Assembly (NCBI GenBank): GCA_030761205.1
Contig: JAULJL010000002.1
Coordinates: 22,733,010 to 22,797,009 of the forward strand
Origin: Fremontodendron californicum
Lineage: Eukaryota > Streptophyta > Magnoliopsida > Malvales > Malvaceae
Direction: 5' to 3'
DNA length: 64,000 nucleotides
A program made the translations under genes and the position numbers. This document shows positions 23,549-35,593 of the stretch, in pieces (positions within the stretch are counted from its first letter, which is position 1; the number at the start of each line of letters is the position of its first letter). The notes under the pieces were generated by a model. It was not told the origin of the DNA and did no database searches. It saw only the letters and a program-made list of their open reading frames with translations.

Positions 23549-24727
23549 TTATGCATAATATTTCTTTAGTGCATCGGCATTGATTGGGCTTGAAAAATCC
23601 GCGCTGTCCATTTCTGCTAAAATCATTGGCCCTCTTGAAAATACTCTTTTAACCACATACGGGCCTTCCCAATTTGGTGCCCATTTCCCTCTTGGATCTT
23701 GCTGATTAGGGAGGATCTTCTTCAAAACCAAATCACCTCTCGGAATTCTCTTGGGCGAACTTTTTTATTATGTGCTCTCTTCATCTGTTTTTGGTATAAC
23801 TGGCCATGACACAATGTCGTCATCCTTTTTTCTTCAATCAAATTAAGTTGCTTGTAGCGGGCTTGAACCCATTCTACTTATTCCAACTTGACTTTCATCA
23901 AAATTCTCAAAGAAGGGATCTCAATTTCAATTGGTAAAACAGCTTCCTTCCCCTACACCAAGGAATAAAGAGTTTCCCCCGTAGAAGTACGCACTGACTT
24001 TCTATAAGCTTTTAGAGCAAATGGAAGTTTCTCGTGCCAATCTTTGTATTTATCAGTCATTCTGGCAACAGTTTTCTTTATATTCTTGTTAGCAGCTTCT
24101 ACTGCCCCATTCATCTTGGGGCGATAAGGCGTCGAGTTGTGATGTCTGATTTTGAACTGAGTACAAATTTCTTTCATCATGGTGTTGTTCAAATTGAGAG
24201 CATTATCTGTAATAATTTTCTTCGGGAGATCGTACCGGCAAATCACTTTCTTCTTTAAGAACTTGCACACCACGGATTTGGTCATATTAGATTAAGAAGC
24301 AGCTTCGACCCACTTCGTGAAGTAATCGATGACCACCAAAATGAAACGATGCTCGTTTGAGGCCTTAGGGGTAATTGGCCTAGTCACATCCATTCCCCCA
24401 CATAGAAAATGGCCAAGGCATTGACATGACATGTAGAGCTGTCGAAGGAGCATGCACTTTATCCGCATAGATCTAGCACTTATGGCACTTCCGGATATAC
24501 CTAATGCAACCTCTTTCCACGGTCATCCAATAATAACATGCTGTCATAATTTTCTTAGCATGTGTTCCACAAACCCCTTCCTGAACCTCTTCGAGTATTC
24601 TTTTAACTTCAGACGCTTCCACACACCTTAGAAGTGTATGATCTCTACTCCTTTGATACAACACTTCTTTATCTTGGAAGAATCCTATCGCCATTCTCCT
24701 CAAAATTCTTGTCATTTTTTGCGGCAT
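23549..24727 (-). pseudogene. Integrase of element B (broken)
   Basis: The zinc-binding N-terminus (24473-24727) shows HTLLRC, EVQEGVCGTHA, YYWMTVE and CIRYIRKCHKC; the usual EVHEG histidine is Gln here. The catalytic core has VVIDYFTKWVEAAS (about 24300-24360), IITDNALNLNN and NGAVEAANKNIKK, which hold the D, D and E of the DDE triad. The C-terminal part (23549-23731) has GKWAPNWEGPYVV and ends ALKKYYA. Integrase would insert the cDNA into the chromosome. An in-frame stop follows VEAAS, and frame changes separate the three parts. It is the last pol domain, as in all Ty3/gypsy elements. Confidence 0.9.
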
Positions 24728-25250
24728 GCTCAGGGTACTCCTGATGTTTTATATATTGTAGGATGTCATGGTACCACGGCCTCCCATCTGGCTCTTCCTC
24801 AACATGCATACAGTCTGCAGATGACTCTCGTATGCTCATCTTGATGGGCTGGACATCAGCACTTCTATTTATCTTAAACATTAAGGCCAACGTAGCCAGG
24901 GCGTCGGCCATTTGATTTTCTTCTCGGGGCAGATAGTTGAATTCAATCTCTTCGAATTGCTGAACCAATTCAACTATGAACCTGTGGTAGAGGATCAACT
25001 TTGAATCCCTCGTCTCCCATTCTCCTTTCAACTAACAAATAACTAGAGCAAAATCCCCATACACTTCTAACTCACTTATATTCTTTGCAATAGCTGCTTG
25101 AAGTCCCATTACACAAGCTTCATACTCTGCCACATTATTGGTGCATTTGAAAGTTAATCTTCCAGTAATTGGGCAGTAGGTCCCTTTCGGTGATATCATA
25201 ATCGCTCCAATACCATGCCCCAAAGCATTCGATGCGCCATCGAAATACAT
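24728..25250 (-). pseudogene. Archaeal-type second RNase H of element B
   Basis: The frame 25032-25250 begins MYFDGASNALGHGIGAIMIS and contains CTNNVAEYEACVMGLQAAI and VYGDFALVIC. It continues in 24728-25031 with FNYLPREENQMADALATLA. These supply the acidic residues of an RNase H fold (D, E, D, D). A second RNase H between the ordinary RNase H and integrase is the hallmark of the Tat/Ogre lineage, thought to have replaced or supplemented the original domain. A stop after LVIC splits it. I am confident of the family, less of the exact borders. Confidence 0.87.
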
Positions 25251-25253
25251 TTT

Positions 25254-25850
25254 TCATACATCCTTCTTTGACTCCTCGTCTTCATCTTCTCGAGAAATAG
25301 CCATCAAGTCCTTATTAGGAAAATCGAACTTCACCGACTCATAATCTTCTGTGGCTCTATCTACCAGAAATTCGGCCACTGCACTCTTTTTTATGGCCTT
25401 TTGTGAGATATAGGTGATGTCATATTTAGAGAGTAGAACCTGCCATCTTGCTAATCTTCCCGACAACAAGGGTTTCTCAAAGATGTACTTAATGGGATCC
25501 AATTTAGCGACAAGCAATGTGGTATGATATAACATATATTGTTAAAGTCTATGAGCAGCCCAGGCCAGTGCACAACACATCTTTTCTACTGTCGAGTACT
25601 TGGCCTCATAATCCATAAACTTTTTACTCAAGTAGCAAATGGCTTGCTCTTTCTTACTTCCTTTATCTTGATGTCCCAATACACATCCCCTGGACTTCTC
25701 ATGCACTACTAAATACAAAATGAGTGATCTTACTGGCGTGGGCGGTACCAGCACCGGTGGATTGGTAAGATACCTTTTCACCTTGTCGAATGTCGCTTGG
25801 CAACCGTCGTCCCTTTCACTCGGATCACGCTTCCTGAGAAGTCTAAAAAT
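25254..25850 (-). pseudogene. RNase H (first, Ty3/gypsy type) of element B
   Basis: Frames 25542-25781 and 25254-25535 read YLTNPPVLVPPTPVRSLILY, ICYLSKKFMDYEAKYSTVEK, CCALAWAAHRL and then LSGRLARWQVLLSKYDITY. The pattern L-x-K-x-F-x-D-x-E-x-x-Y and the closing RLARW(Q)xLLSxYDI are typical of the RNase H and connection region following RT in Ty3/gypsy pol. It would degrade the RNA strand of the hybrid. One stop and a short frame change near 25540 break it. Confidence 0.85.
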
Positions 25851-25928
25851 CGGATCACATCTAGCGGTGTGCTAGGAAATAAAATAAGCAATGTAATTCA
25901 ATCTTCCAAGAAATCCTCTTACTTCTTT

Positions 25929-26868
25929 CTATGTCCGAGGTGGAGATAAATTCTGGATGGCATGTATCTTGTCGGGGTCTACTTCAATTCCTTTCTCATT
26001 AACAAGAAAGCCCAGTAGTTTATCGGATGTTACATAGAAAGTGCACTTGGCCGGATTGAGCTTAAGTTGGAACTTTTTTAATCTCTTGAACAACTTCCTT
26101 AGATTAACCATATGGTCTTCATCCTCACACGACTTTGCGATCATATCATCAACATAAACCTCTATCTCTTTGTGCATCATATCATGAAAGAGGGTCACCG
26201 TTGCTTTTTGATAAGTCGCACTGATATTCTTTAACCTAAATAGCATAACTTTGTAACAAAATGTTCCCCACATCGTCACAAATGTGGTATTCTCCATATC
26301 TTTCAGTGCCATCTTGATTTGGTTATAGCCCAAAAATCCGTCCATAAATGAGAACAACGAGTGCCTAGCGGTATTATCTACTAAGGTATCGATATGGGGT
26401 AACGGGAAGCTGTCTTTTGGACTAGCCCTATTTAGGTCCCGATAATCGACACGCATTCGTACTTTTCCATCTTTTCTTCGGGACTGGGACTATATTTGCC
26501 ACCCATTCAGGATACTTGGAAACTTCCAAAAATCCTGTATCGAACTATTTTTTTACTGCTTCCTTGACTTTTAACAACATTTCAGGCTTCATTCGTCTCA
26601 ACATTTGTTTCACAGGTTTGCATTATGGCCTCAAGGGCAAATGGTGCACCACAATATCCGTATCGAGACCCGGCATGTCTTGATAGGACCATGAAAACAT
26701 ATCTACATATTCGTGGAGTAATTTTATCAATTCTTGTTTCTTTGCCAATGGTAGTGAAGTGCCGATTTTTATTTCCTTCTTATTATCCTTATTTCCCAGA
26801 TTAACAACTTCTGTTATCTTTTGATAAGGCATAATTTGCTTTTCTTCTGACTCTATCAATCTCAGCAA
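25929..26868 (-). pseudogene. Reverse transcriptase of element B (broken)
   Basis: The upstream frame (26623-26868) has the pre-RT motif LLHEYVDMFSWSYQDMPGLD and VVHHLPL. The core frame (25929-26456) has MRVDYRDLNRASPKDSFPLP, HSLFSFMDGFLGYNQIKMA and FCYKVMLFRLKN. The catalytic YVDDMIAKS has its YVDD codons at 26145-26156. LKLNPAKCTF and LLGFLVNEKGIEVDP follow. RT copies element RNA into DNA primed by tRNA-Arg. The stretch 26457-26622 carries frameshifts and stops. Among Ty3/gypsy elements the SYQDMPGLD signature fits the Tat group. Confidence 0.93.
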
Positions 26869-27412
26869 GTCAGGTGGTAAGTCATAGTTTTCTGCAGTCT
26901 CTTCATCGTCAATTTCATCAATATCAATACATTTCTTAAAATCGATTTTCGAATCATTGATGAGATTGTTTTCGCATTCATTATTAGGAGACCTAGAAAG
27001 GTGTAAGCAAAAGAATATAGATAGTTGTATAGAAAGACAAATAGAAAGGATGAACTATAAAAGAAATGGCAAATGAATTGAGACAAAATGCATTATAATT
27101 GTCATTTATTAAAATGATAACTTCATAAAAGAGCCCATGCATAAAAGAACTCTCAGAACACTCTTGGGCAGAAGTGTTTGAAGACTTAGTTTGTTAACCA
27201 GAAAGAGACCTAAACACAGAAGGTAAATCTACAGCATGTCAATTCTTCAATTGAAATCCTGGGGGGCATAGGTAGATGGTCATTTCTTCAATCTTGCTTC
27301 TCTTCTCTTCTTTCTATTCCAGCACCTGGATGCAGAATCTCACAAACATTCCCTCCAAAGTCACGGCAGGTTTGGTCCGAACTGGTGAATCGGGAAAAAT
27401 AAAACCCGCCAA
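26869..27412 (-). other. Element B linker between protease and RT (no domain seen)
   Basis: Acidic, low-complexity residual pol linker with stops. Nothing in it is recognisable beyond its position. Confidence 0.4.
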
Positions 27413-28570
27413 TCAAAATGTCTCATAGAGGTGGAGGATGTACATCCTTGGGGTTTTTATCTTATACCCCCTGAATCTTGCCATCCTTCTCTCTTTCTTT
27501 TCTCTCATCCATCTCTCACTGTCTTCTCGGGTCGGCTTGTATCCCAACCCAAACTTGTCTTCTTTTAGGATCACACTTATACGCTTCTGGATTCCTTGTA
27601 GGTTCCTTCCCAGCCCAGTCCAGCTCGGCAGCCTTTTCCCACAACCTGAACAAGGCCGCTTTGAGTAGCGCAGGACCAACAAAGCATGGGTATCTTGGAA
27701 CCTTCTCCTATAAAAGTGGCATTGACAAATTCCAAGGACCTGAAAGAGCATTCTAGGGCTTCTTCAACTGCCTCTGCATAGAACATTCAAGGACTTTGTT
27801 ATCAGTAGATCCTTTTCCCCATCGACACATACAACCCGCTCTTCAATTATAAACTTCACTTTCTGATGTAGCGTAGAAGGAATAGCACAGGCCATAAAAA
27901 TCCAAGGCCTTCCAAGAAAAAAGTTGTATGAAGGAACAATATCCCTAACCTAGAACACGATATTAAATGAGCAAGGCCCGATTTGAATTGGCAGTTCGAT
28001 GTCACCTATTACCTATCTACGAGTTTCGTTGAAAGCCTTTACCAGCATATGACTGTTCCTCATGTATGACATGTTGATGGGCAACTTGACTAGCGTGGTC
28101 ATAGGCATGGCATTCAACGATGAACCATTATCGAATAGCACTTTCGATACAATGTGGCCTTTACACCTGGTTGTTATATGGAGAGCTTTGGTGTTGCCTC
28201 TCCCTTCAGGTGGGATCTCCTAGACATTGAAGGTTATAAAAGTGTTTACTGCGATATTCCCCACAATTTGGTCTAGCTTTTGCACAGTTACATCATAAGC
28301 CACATAGGCTTCGTTGAGCCCCTTCAGCAAAGTGCATCAGTGAAGCTCCGAGTTCACCAATAACTCGAGTATCGAGATTTACGCTGGTTGACGGTTCAAC
28401 TGTTCCACCACACTATATTCGTTGTATTTGATGAACTTTAGAAACTCACAGGCTTCTTTCTCAGTCACTGATTTCTTGTGCACAACGTTCAGAGATATTA
28501 TTGGCTCAACTCCTTTACCTTCCTCAATGATCGTATCTTCTTCTCCCGTTTTTCTTTTTCTATCCCTCAA
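27413..28570 (-). pseudogene. Protease region of element B with a G-patch-like tail
   Basis: The active-site word LFDNGSSLN is encoded at about 28115-28140 (DNGS codons at 28121-28132); Tat proteases carry D-N-G here. Upstream is KKSVTEKEACEFLKFIKYNE YSVVEQL (28379-28570), a conserved lead-in of Tat protease. Downstream is EECSFRSLEFVNATFI-type sequence (27577-27786), then a glycine-rich segment GKGCRAGLGWEG and KFGLGYKPTREDSERWMREK (27413-27560), the G-patch-like tail found after Tat proteases. The enzyme would cut Gag-Pol. Several stops and frame changes are present. Confidence 0.8.
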
Positions 28571-30893
28571 CCATCCATGCCTGTTATGTCTAAAGCAGCG
28601 GTGGTGTTTGCAGTGTCAAAACTGGGCATGGATAAACTGTTGAACGATCCTTGTGATACAATGTTGCATTCATATCTCCATGGGATCGCTTTATCATTCC
28701 TATACGGGAAAAGACCTGGCACTTCAATTGTTACCATTGGCCTAACGAATATAGGGGTTCATTAACTGGTGGGTTCTTGATATCTTCATAAAAAATAGTC
28801 AACTATTTTGGTTTTCCCCTGAGGGTTCAGTTGTCTTTGGAGGTTCTTCAATTATAACACCCATTGATTGGTCCTCAATTTCTATGGAAAACTTAACAAC
28901 ACCGATGTTCATCATTCTTTGTACTTCGCAACAGAAGACGTCGCAATGCTCAACAGTATGTCCCACCATTCCTTCATGGAACTTACAAAAATAACCGGGG
29001 TCTTATTTTAAATCAATATTTTTTGGGCTAACAACCATGGGCTTGATCTTCCCTTCCCTGACCATTGCATCAAACACTTTCTCCATGGGCATTCTGACCT
29101 TATCGATGCATTGTATCACCCATATTCTTTCCTCCTGATCAATGCATTTACCGATGCTTTCTCATGATTAGGCAAAGGATTTTCACTGACACTAGGCTCT
29201 CCTTTTGTTGTAAAGTTCAAGCATCCATCTTTGAGTAAACTTTGCACCTTGTGTTTGAAAGCGATGCAGTTCTTTGTAGAGTGAACCGGGTTTCCAGCAT
29301 CATAGTCATATTGAGCATCGAGGTCATACCATTTTGGTAAGGGGGTTTTATTGGATCCAATTGGACGGGTGCAACTAGATGGTTCAGGATTAGTTGGGGA
29401 AAGAGCTATGTGTAGGTCATGGGAATTGGATTGAATTGTGGTATCTCTTGGCAATTTTGGGGTCTTCTTTGGTTAACTCCTGAGCTATTTGGTTGGTTGG
29501 TAGGTTGGGAAACAGGAGTAAATATAGATATGTACATCAGTGTCGGTGGTCGGATGTTCATTGGATATATTTTGGGTCGCATCGATTGATACGGGTACGG
29601 GCCATGAGACACACTATATCCAGGAGGATAGTAAGGTGAGTAGACTGGGTATGGGTGGTAGGGTGTGAAGCCTCGAGGTAGCTGACTTTCGTACGAAATA
29701 GCTTGGGCTTCCCTTTCATTCTTTTTCGTAATTCCCCCTTTCTTAGAATTAGATGCATCACCCGACTCGATCTTGCCACATTTAGTTGCATTTGCTATCA
29801 TTTTGCTAGAAATCACCATGTCTGCAAAATTTTTGGTGGCATTACCAACAAGCTTGTAGTAGTATGATGCCCGTTAGGTGCTGACAAACAACATTGTTGT
29901 CTCCTTGTCAATAAGGTATGGTTGCACCTGGGCAGCCAAATCCCTCCATCTTTGAACGTATTCTTTAAAACCTTCTCCCGCCTTCTTCTCCAGGTTCTGT
30001 AGGGATAACCTATCAGGCGCCATGTCAGTCATGTGCTTGTACTGAGCTAAAAAAGCTCTCGCCAGATTTGCCCAAGTGCGAATGCGACTGTGATCTAGCT
30101 GGTTATACCATCTTACAGTTGATCCTTTCAGGCTATCTTGAAAATAATGGATCAATAACTTGTCCTTATGAGTGTGCCCAACCTTTTTACGACCAAACAT
30201 GGTGATGTGGGGTGAGGGGCACCTCGTCTCATCGTACTTTTCAAATTTTAGAACCTTGAACTTCGGTGGTATTACCAAATCTGGAACCAAACTTAGTTCA
30301 CTCGCATCAACTTTCCCGAAGACGTCCATTCCTTCTATTGCTTTGAGTCTCTCTTATAGCATATCATTCTTATGTTTTTCCCCAGTGTCCTCCACATGTT
30401 CCGTCACAATTTTCCTCAACTTTTCTTGCTCTATGGGGTCATCTAGATTTGGGATGAAAACTAGGTTCGAGGGATTAGTCCCTGGGTTAGATACGAATTG
30501 TCCTTAGTCTTGTTGACTTATGGGGCTCGACATGTTGACGTAAACATAAGGTTGTCCTCGCACTGGAGGTGCTCCTTATGGATGCCCACCTTGAGACATT
30601 TGGGCATGGGTTGGAGTAAAACCCGGTAGGTATAGAGGATATTCGTTATTACTTTCTCAGGGTAGGGGTTATTCCCTCAGAATATAGCTTTCATCTTGCC
30701 CTTTTCCCTTTGCCAGACTCATCATCATTTCCATCATCTTGGTCATTTTCTCTCGTGACTCTTCTTGGGACCTTGCTATCTGTTCCGGTACTTCCTGTTG
30801 AGATATGCCTAACTGTTCTTGCAATTCTTTCTGTGCTCTTCCTATTCTCTCAGTCCTTGTTGCTTGTTCGTTTTCCATAGTCTTGGCTTGCAA
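28571..30893 (-). pseudogene. gag: Gag of element B (broken)
   Basis: The N-terminus (30669-30893) has MENEQATRTERIGRAQKELQ and a Gln/Glu-rich coiled coil ending AKGKGQDE. The core frame (29874-30329) has LVPDLVIPPKFKVLKFEKYD, PHITMFGRKK, IHYFQDSLKGSTVRWYNQLD and RLSLQNLEKKAGEGFKEYVQ. The C-terminal part (29116-29819) has FNPIPMTYT and PKWYDLDAQYDYDAGNPVHS, a zinc knuckle with lost ligands. A second knuckle-like motif, CKFHEGMVGHTVEHC, is at about 28930-28995. Gag forms the particle. Closest in-window relatives are the gags of C and A block 2. Several stops; start chosen at MENEQ (30878) by comparison with A and C. Confidence 0.9.
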
Positions 30894-31150
30894 ACGAGTA
30901 TGGTAGCGATGTTGAGTGGGAAATTCCAGATATGACGCAGGTTTATCTATTTGATTACCTTTTAAATTTTAATTATTGTAGACTAGAAAGATGTCATCAT
31001 GATGATGTGCAAAAATATTCCTACAATTAGACGAAACTTTATGATTGAGGTTTGTTGAATGCGTGACATGCATGAATGTAATGCGATGCGAGGTATTGGC
31101 CTTTTAGATAAACTTTACAAAAGTGATATTTCATTAATCATAAACTTTAT

Positions 31151-33282
31151 TTACATGTCGTCCAACATCCTTGGATTATATCCATAAAAACATTTGATTT
31201 GTTCATATTGCTTCTTCGCTTCCTCCAAAAATTTTAGCAGATTCTGCCCATACCTTCTAGGTGGGACAAGTTTTTTCCTTAGAGCTTCTGCCTTTTCAAA
31301 CATGTCTCTTGCTCTTTGTACAGCCTTCAAAATCTATGAAGCCAAGTGCTCTATGTACATCTACCTACCGAGGCATGCTGTTGTGCTTAAGCTTTGCAAA
31401 GTCTTCCATTCCCTTTATTTTTCTTCCCATGCTCCTAAGATGTCATAGATGTGATTCTTGTGGCTCTGTAGTTGCAACTCCAAATCTTGGATCTTTTTCC
31501 AAAGCATTTCAGTCTCAAAATGTCTTTCCTTTTCGATTTTCAACTTGGCTTTTAAACTTTCATTCACTTTTTGACCCTCTACAAGCTTTGTTGCGGTTGC
31601 AGAATACATGTCCTCCTAACTTTTCCTTTCTTGAAACAGTCGAGTGGTCTTTTCTTTATTCTCCTTTGTTTTGCTCTTCCAGTACTCCATCCCCTTTTTA
31701 AGTTCTTCAACATCTCTTTTTTTCACTTCAGAAGTTTTCATGATTCCCTCGACCCTCATCTCGATCCTCAACTTCTTGTTTTCTTGGTGTAGATTCTTTA
31801 AATCATCTTTAGTCACATCTCGCTCCTTTTTCAACTTTTCTGGCTTCTTGTATCATCTCTTCATACTTTCTCTGATTAACCTCTTCCTGAAGTTTCAATT
31901 TTTTTTCTTCACATTTGCCCTTTCAACCTTGAACTCTCGTCTTGCAATGTCAACCTCTGTCAATATTACCTTCGGGCAAAGATAAATCAGTCGGACGGTC
32001 GCACTTTCTGAAGATGACACCACATCATTGACGGGTTTCGCTCTCCAAACAAGGTATTCTGGTGTGACATCATTGGTGTATATAGCCAGCTCTACTCGAA
32101 AGGTTTGTTTCCATGCTTTAGTGACCTCACGTACTTGTCTCATAAATTTGGCCCCCTCATAGGTGAATTCTAATTTATCAAGTTCGTGAGTCATTGGGAC
32201 AAACTGCCGTGACTCATACTGTCTTTGCACTAGAAGTAGTGCATAACTGACATCTCCCCATATCCCTAGGAGTGGGACCTATGACTTGTCTCCGCATTTA
32301 TACAATATGGGCATATGAAGCATCCAAGGAGCTTTCCATGATACATCTTCCGTTTTAAGGTTCTGGAGCATCGCAATCCACTGATCTTCAGTTCCTCCTC
32401 TCGGCCATTCTTTTTTGCAGAACTCTCTGATTGGCACCATAGTTGTGAAATATAGGCGTAGAGGCACTTCTTCTTTTTGCCAAAAATGGCTCTGAATCCA
32501 AATGAAAAAAAGTTGGATGCGATCCGTGAAACGCTATTTTCCCTTTCTTCTATAAAAGTTCAATGATCTGATTGTCTCTGCTATGATAGTTTAAGAAGGG
32601 TTAACTTTTTAATCAATTTGTTCAAAGAAATCCACTATTGTTGCTTCGATGTGCCCCAGTATTTTCGAAAAGATTATCAACCCATAAATTGTCAGGGCAA
32701 ACAGATCTAGAGCTTGTTCTTTTCCTTGATTTTTCAAAATCTGAGCACGCAGGACATCCCATGAAATGCAATCACTCTTGCATTTTTTTATAACATATTT
32801 GTCAACCTTCTCGGGCTCTATCCTATCAATTCGAGAGAGCTTCTTTCGATACCCTGACATTTTTTGTTCCTTCCAATAGATCTTATCTGGGTCCGGCAAC
32901 TCTAGGCGGACAAGGTTGAATACTCTTCAATAATGGGAGTCATATCTTCCCTGTTGAACGTAAAACATCGATATGATGGGTCCCAAAAATACACCATGGC
33001 TCGAAAGAGTTGCTTATTTACCTCTATTGGAATGAGTAAGGCTATATCTCCATATTTTTGGGAAAAAGCTCCCTTTTCTTCTACCCCTCATTGCTTCCAT
33101 ATGTTCATCAATTCAAACAAATCATTCTGGCTTAAATCCAAACAGACTTGTTGAGGAAGATCGGGAAGATGTTGTTCTTTCAAGAAATCTCATTTTTCTC
33201 GTTGCAAATTTTCAGCCAGATCCTTAACTTCTAAATACTTCTGACATATGTTGGATTCTGATGGAGACACACGACACTTCAT
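31151..33282 (-). pseudogene. ORF1 of element B (Tat/Ogre-specific protein upstream of gag), broken
   Basis: A separate frame precedes gag, starting MKCRVSPSESN at 33282 and ending with TAA at 31151-31153. Recognisable pieces are LPDPDKIYWKEQKMSGYRKK (near 32890), DLFALTIYGLIIF, LRLYFTTMVPIREFCKKEWP (32279-32467), FTYEGAKFMRQVREVTKAW (31895-32230), then a long Lys/Glu coiled coil (31415-31834) and a C-terminal tail GYNPRMLDDM. An extra ORF at this place is known from Ogre-type elements; its function is unknown. From memory, similar proteins are annotated only as a domain of unknown function. It spans about 2.1 kb (about 710 codons) with several stops and shifts. Confidence 0.75.
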
Positions 33283-34259
33283 AATGAAAGGTCTTTTTCG
33301 TTAATGATTATCCCGAGACCAATACCTCTCACTATGATGTCAATATGATGCATGTAAGGAAAAGAATAAACAGGTTAGCATAAAGTTACAAAATGAACAG
33401 ATTAGAACGAAAGAAATAATTTTAATTTGCATGCTTTCTTTAAAAATTCGCCCCAGAGGAATTGGACTATCCAAAGATTATTATCCTTTATTTGAGCATT
33501 AAGATGCCCTCGGGGCGATGTGTTTATTCTATTACAAGCTGTAGGATGTTCGTTCAACATGGCTCGCTTAATGATTCTTTATTTTGTAATAAATGCATAG
33601 CGGAAGAGTAAGAAAGTTCCTTCATGTGTTCCTATTTTCAGAGACCTCTACGAAGAAATTTTGGCATGGCTCTACCTACGCTGGCTTCATACGTTTACTA
33701 TATAAGGTTCGGTTGGATTTTAAAAGGCCCCAAATTACTCCTTACTGTCATCTGTGAGGACTAGCAAGGCACCCTGATCCAAAGGAAAGGGTTCAATTTG
33801 TTAGAGTATATTTCCTTAAGCCCATACGTAGGATCATCACGAAAGCTTAGGTACTTTATACTCCGAAAGTGTTTCACTAGCCCATACGGAGGATCATCAC
33901 GAAGGCGTAGTTACTTTACTTCCACTTAAAAAGGACGAAGCCCGGGTATAGAGCTCATGATATGCATATGCAAGTGAAAGTATATGGGAAGGAACTAACA
34001 AACCTTTCATCGCCTATCCTACAACCCTTATTATAAATGCCCCAACAATTATTAGAATCAAAAATATAAAAATAATAAAGAAATGACATAATTAAAAAGC
34101 ATGAATAAAGAATTAATAAATATCAAGGCATGAATGCAAGCAAAATAAAAAAAATAATAATAAAAAGGATTAAAGGGATTAAAATTAAATATCAATTAAA
34201 TCCTTTAAATCAAGACTTAGGATAACATATGATTAATTTATGGCTTGACTCTCAAATTT
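33283..34259 (-). other. Element B 5' leader with the conserved duplicated motif (no gene)
   Basis: Non-coding. On the plus strand AGCCCATACG(T/G)AGGATCATC occurs at 33819 and 33879, the complement of the doubled motif in A and C. AGCAAGGCACCCTGATC (about 33764) and the phrase near 33662 (GGCATGGCTCTACCTACGC) match the same leader in reverse. The remaining AT-rich parts show nothing. Confidence 0.7.
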
Positions 34260-34276
34260 CCCCAGCAGAGTTGCCA
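34260..34276 (-). other. Primer binding site of B (tRNA-Arg type)
   Basis: On the minus strand TGGCAACTCTGCTGGGG lies three bases (GCT) after the LTR end ATGACA. It is complementary to the 3' end of plant tRNA-Arg with two mismatches. It fixes the 5' LTR at the higher coordinates. Confidence 0.82.
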
Positions 34277-34659
34277 AGCTGTCATAAAGGTTTTTCGACT
34301 GCTAGATGAATTTTTAAAAAAACAAATATGGAGTCGCCACCAATCTTTTTGTTAGTTGTGATTGGCCACCTAGGAAAGTTTATCCTTTGAATAAAATCTT
34401 AAAATTAATTAAAATGTATTAAAAAGATAACTTTGGTTCGTAAAAACAAAATTGGGTTCGGGAGAAAGGTTACGCGCGGGGAAGGTATTAGCACCCCCAT
34501 GATGCCCGTTTAAAAACGGTACCATTTAATCATGGGTTATCCATTAATCTTGATAAAAAGATTTTAATTTTGATATTTAAAAATAATTCCCATAATTCTC
34601 TTTATTGCAAATTTTGTATTTAAATAAAAATAAATCATTTTATTTGGGAAAAAAATAAA

Positions 34660-35560
34660 AATCTTCGGACGAAACTTTCTTTGAATTCTCCAACATCTAG
34701 GCAGAATTTAAGAAGAGTTTCTTCGCTTTTGAATTGCATAATATTCTTCTAAATCAAATAATGTTCTTTTGTAAATAAAAGGGTACCAATTTTTTTTTAC
34801 TCGAAACGTTATTTTATTTTGTTCCGTAGGATCTTTTCGAAACTCTTAATTTTCTCTTTTTTATAATAAAGTATAATATGCAATGAATAAACGGAATAAG
34901 CAATAATAATGAATGAGCCTACATACAAGGATAAAGAGTAATGATTTGAACAATGAATTGTTTGGTTTTAGAAATAAATTTTTATTTTAGTGAGGGTAAG
35001 AATCTTCGGTGTGAGAACTTTCCCAAATTCTCCATCATCTAAGCGGAATTTGGAGAAGATCTCTACATTTGAAATTCTTATTCCGGTCCTTATCACTAGC
35101 GTGTTACCATTATTTTTTGGTCCAAAATATACAACAACGTGGATGATGAATTAATTTAATTATAAAATGGGATATTTTATTTTTTTAACGGTCGTACGAG
35201 AATTTTCGGTGTGAGAGCTTTCCCAAATTCTCCATCATCTAGACGGAATTTGGAGAAGATCTCTACTTTTGAAAACTCTTATCATGATTAGATTATTATT
35301 CTTCAAGGAAATTGCTAGGAAAACATCTAAGTGATTTGTGTTGATTTGTGTTGCATAACACATTACAAGTTGAACAAATAACATTACCATTATAACCAAT
35401 GACAAATAGGTAAGCGTGGATAAATAGATAACATAACGTCTAGGAGGAATTTGAAAAGGCTCTCCACAGTTGAAAGTCCTTATATTGAACCTTAAAATGA
35501 GCATATTCTTATTTTATAAAAATATTGAGTTTCTTCCAACATCTAGGCAAGAATCGGTAA
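34660..35560 (-). repeat. Array of hairpin-forming repeats in the B LTR
   Basis: Units of roughly 200 bp carry CTTCGGTGTGAGA(A/G)CTTTCC then CAAATTCTCCATCATCTA and GGAATTTGGAGAAGATCTC; the clearest start near 35003 and 35204. The words CCAAATTC and GAATTTGG in each unit can pair across a loop of about 15 bases. Weaker copies lie near 34662, 35430 and 35526. Confidence 0.65.
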
Positions 35561-35588
35561 ATTATTATTATTGTTTTTTTTATTTATT

Positions 35589-35593
35589 ATTTT
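35589..35593. repeat. Target-site duplication of element C, left copy (ATTTT)
   Basis: ATTTT precedes the C LTR tip TCTAGTAACC and is repeated at 55672-55676 after ATGACA. It is low complexity, but the position is exact. Confidence 0.75.

Larger units (their letters stand above)
34280..35593 (-). repeat. Element B 5' LTR, U5-side segment (interrupted by C)
   Basis: On the minus strand it ends in ATGACA, next to the PBS. It holds the conserved U5 block in reverse (GCACCCCCATGATGCCCG near 34491 mirrors the block in A and C) and the PBS-like word as GGAGTCGCCA at 34330-34339. It continues after element C at 55677. The last five bases, ATTTT, are duplicated at 55672-55676 by the insertion of C. 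Confidence 0.87.
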
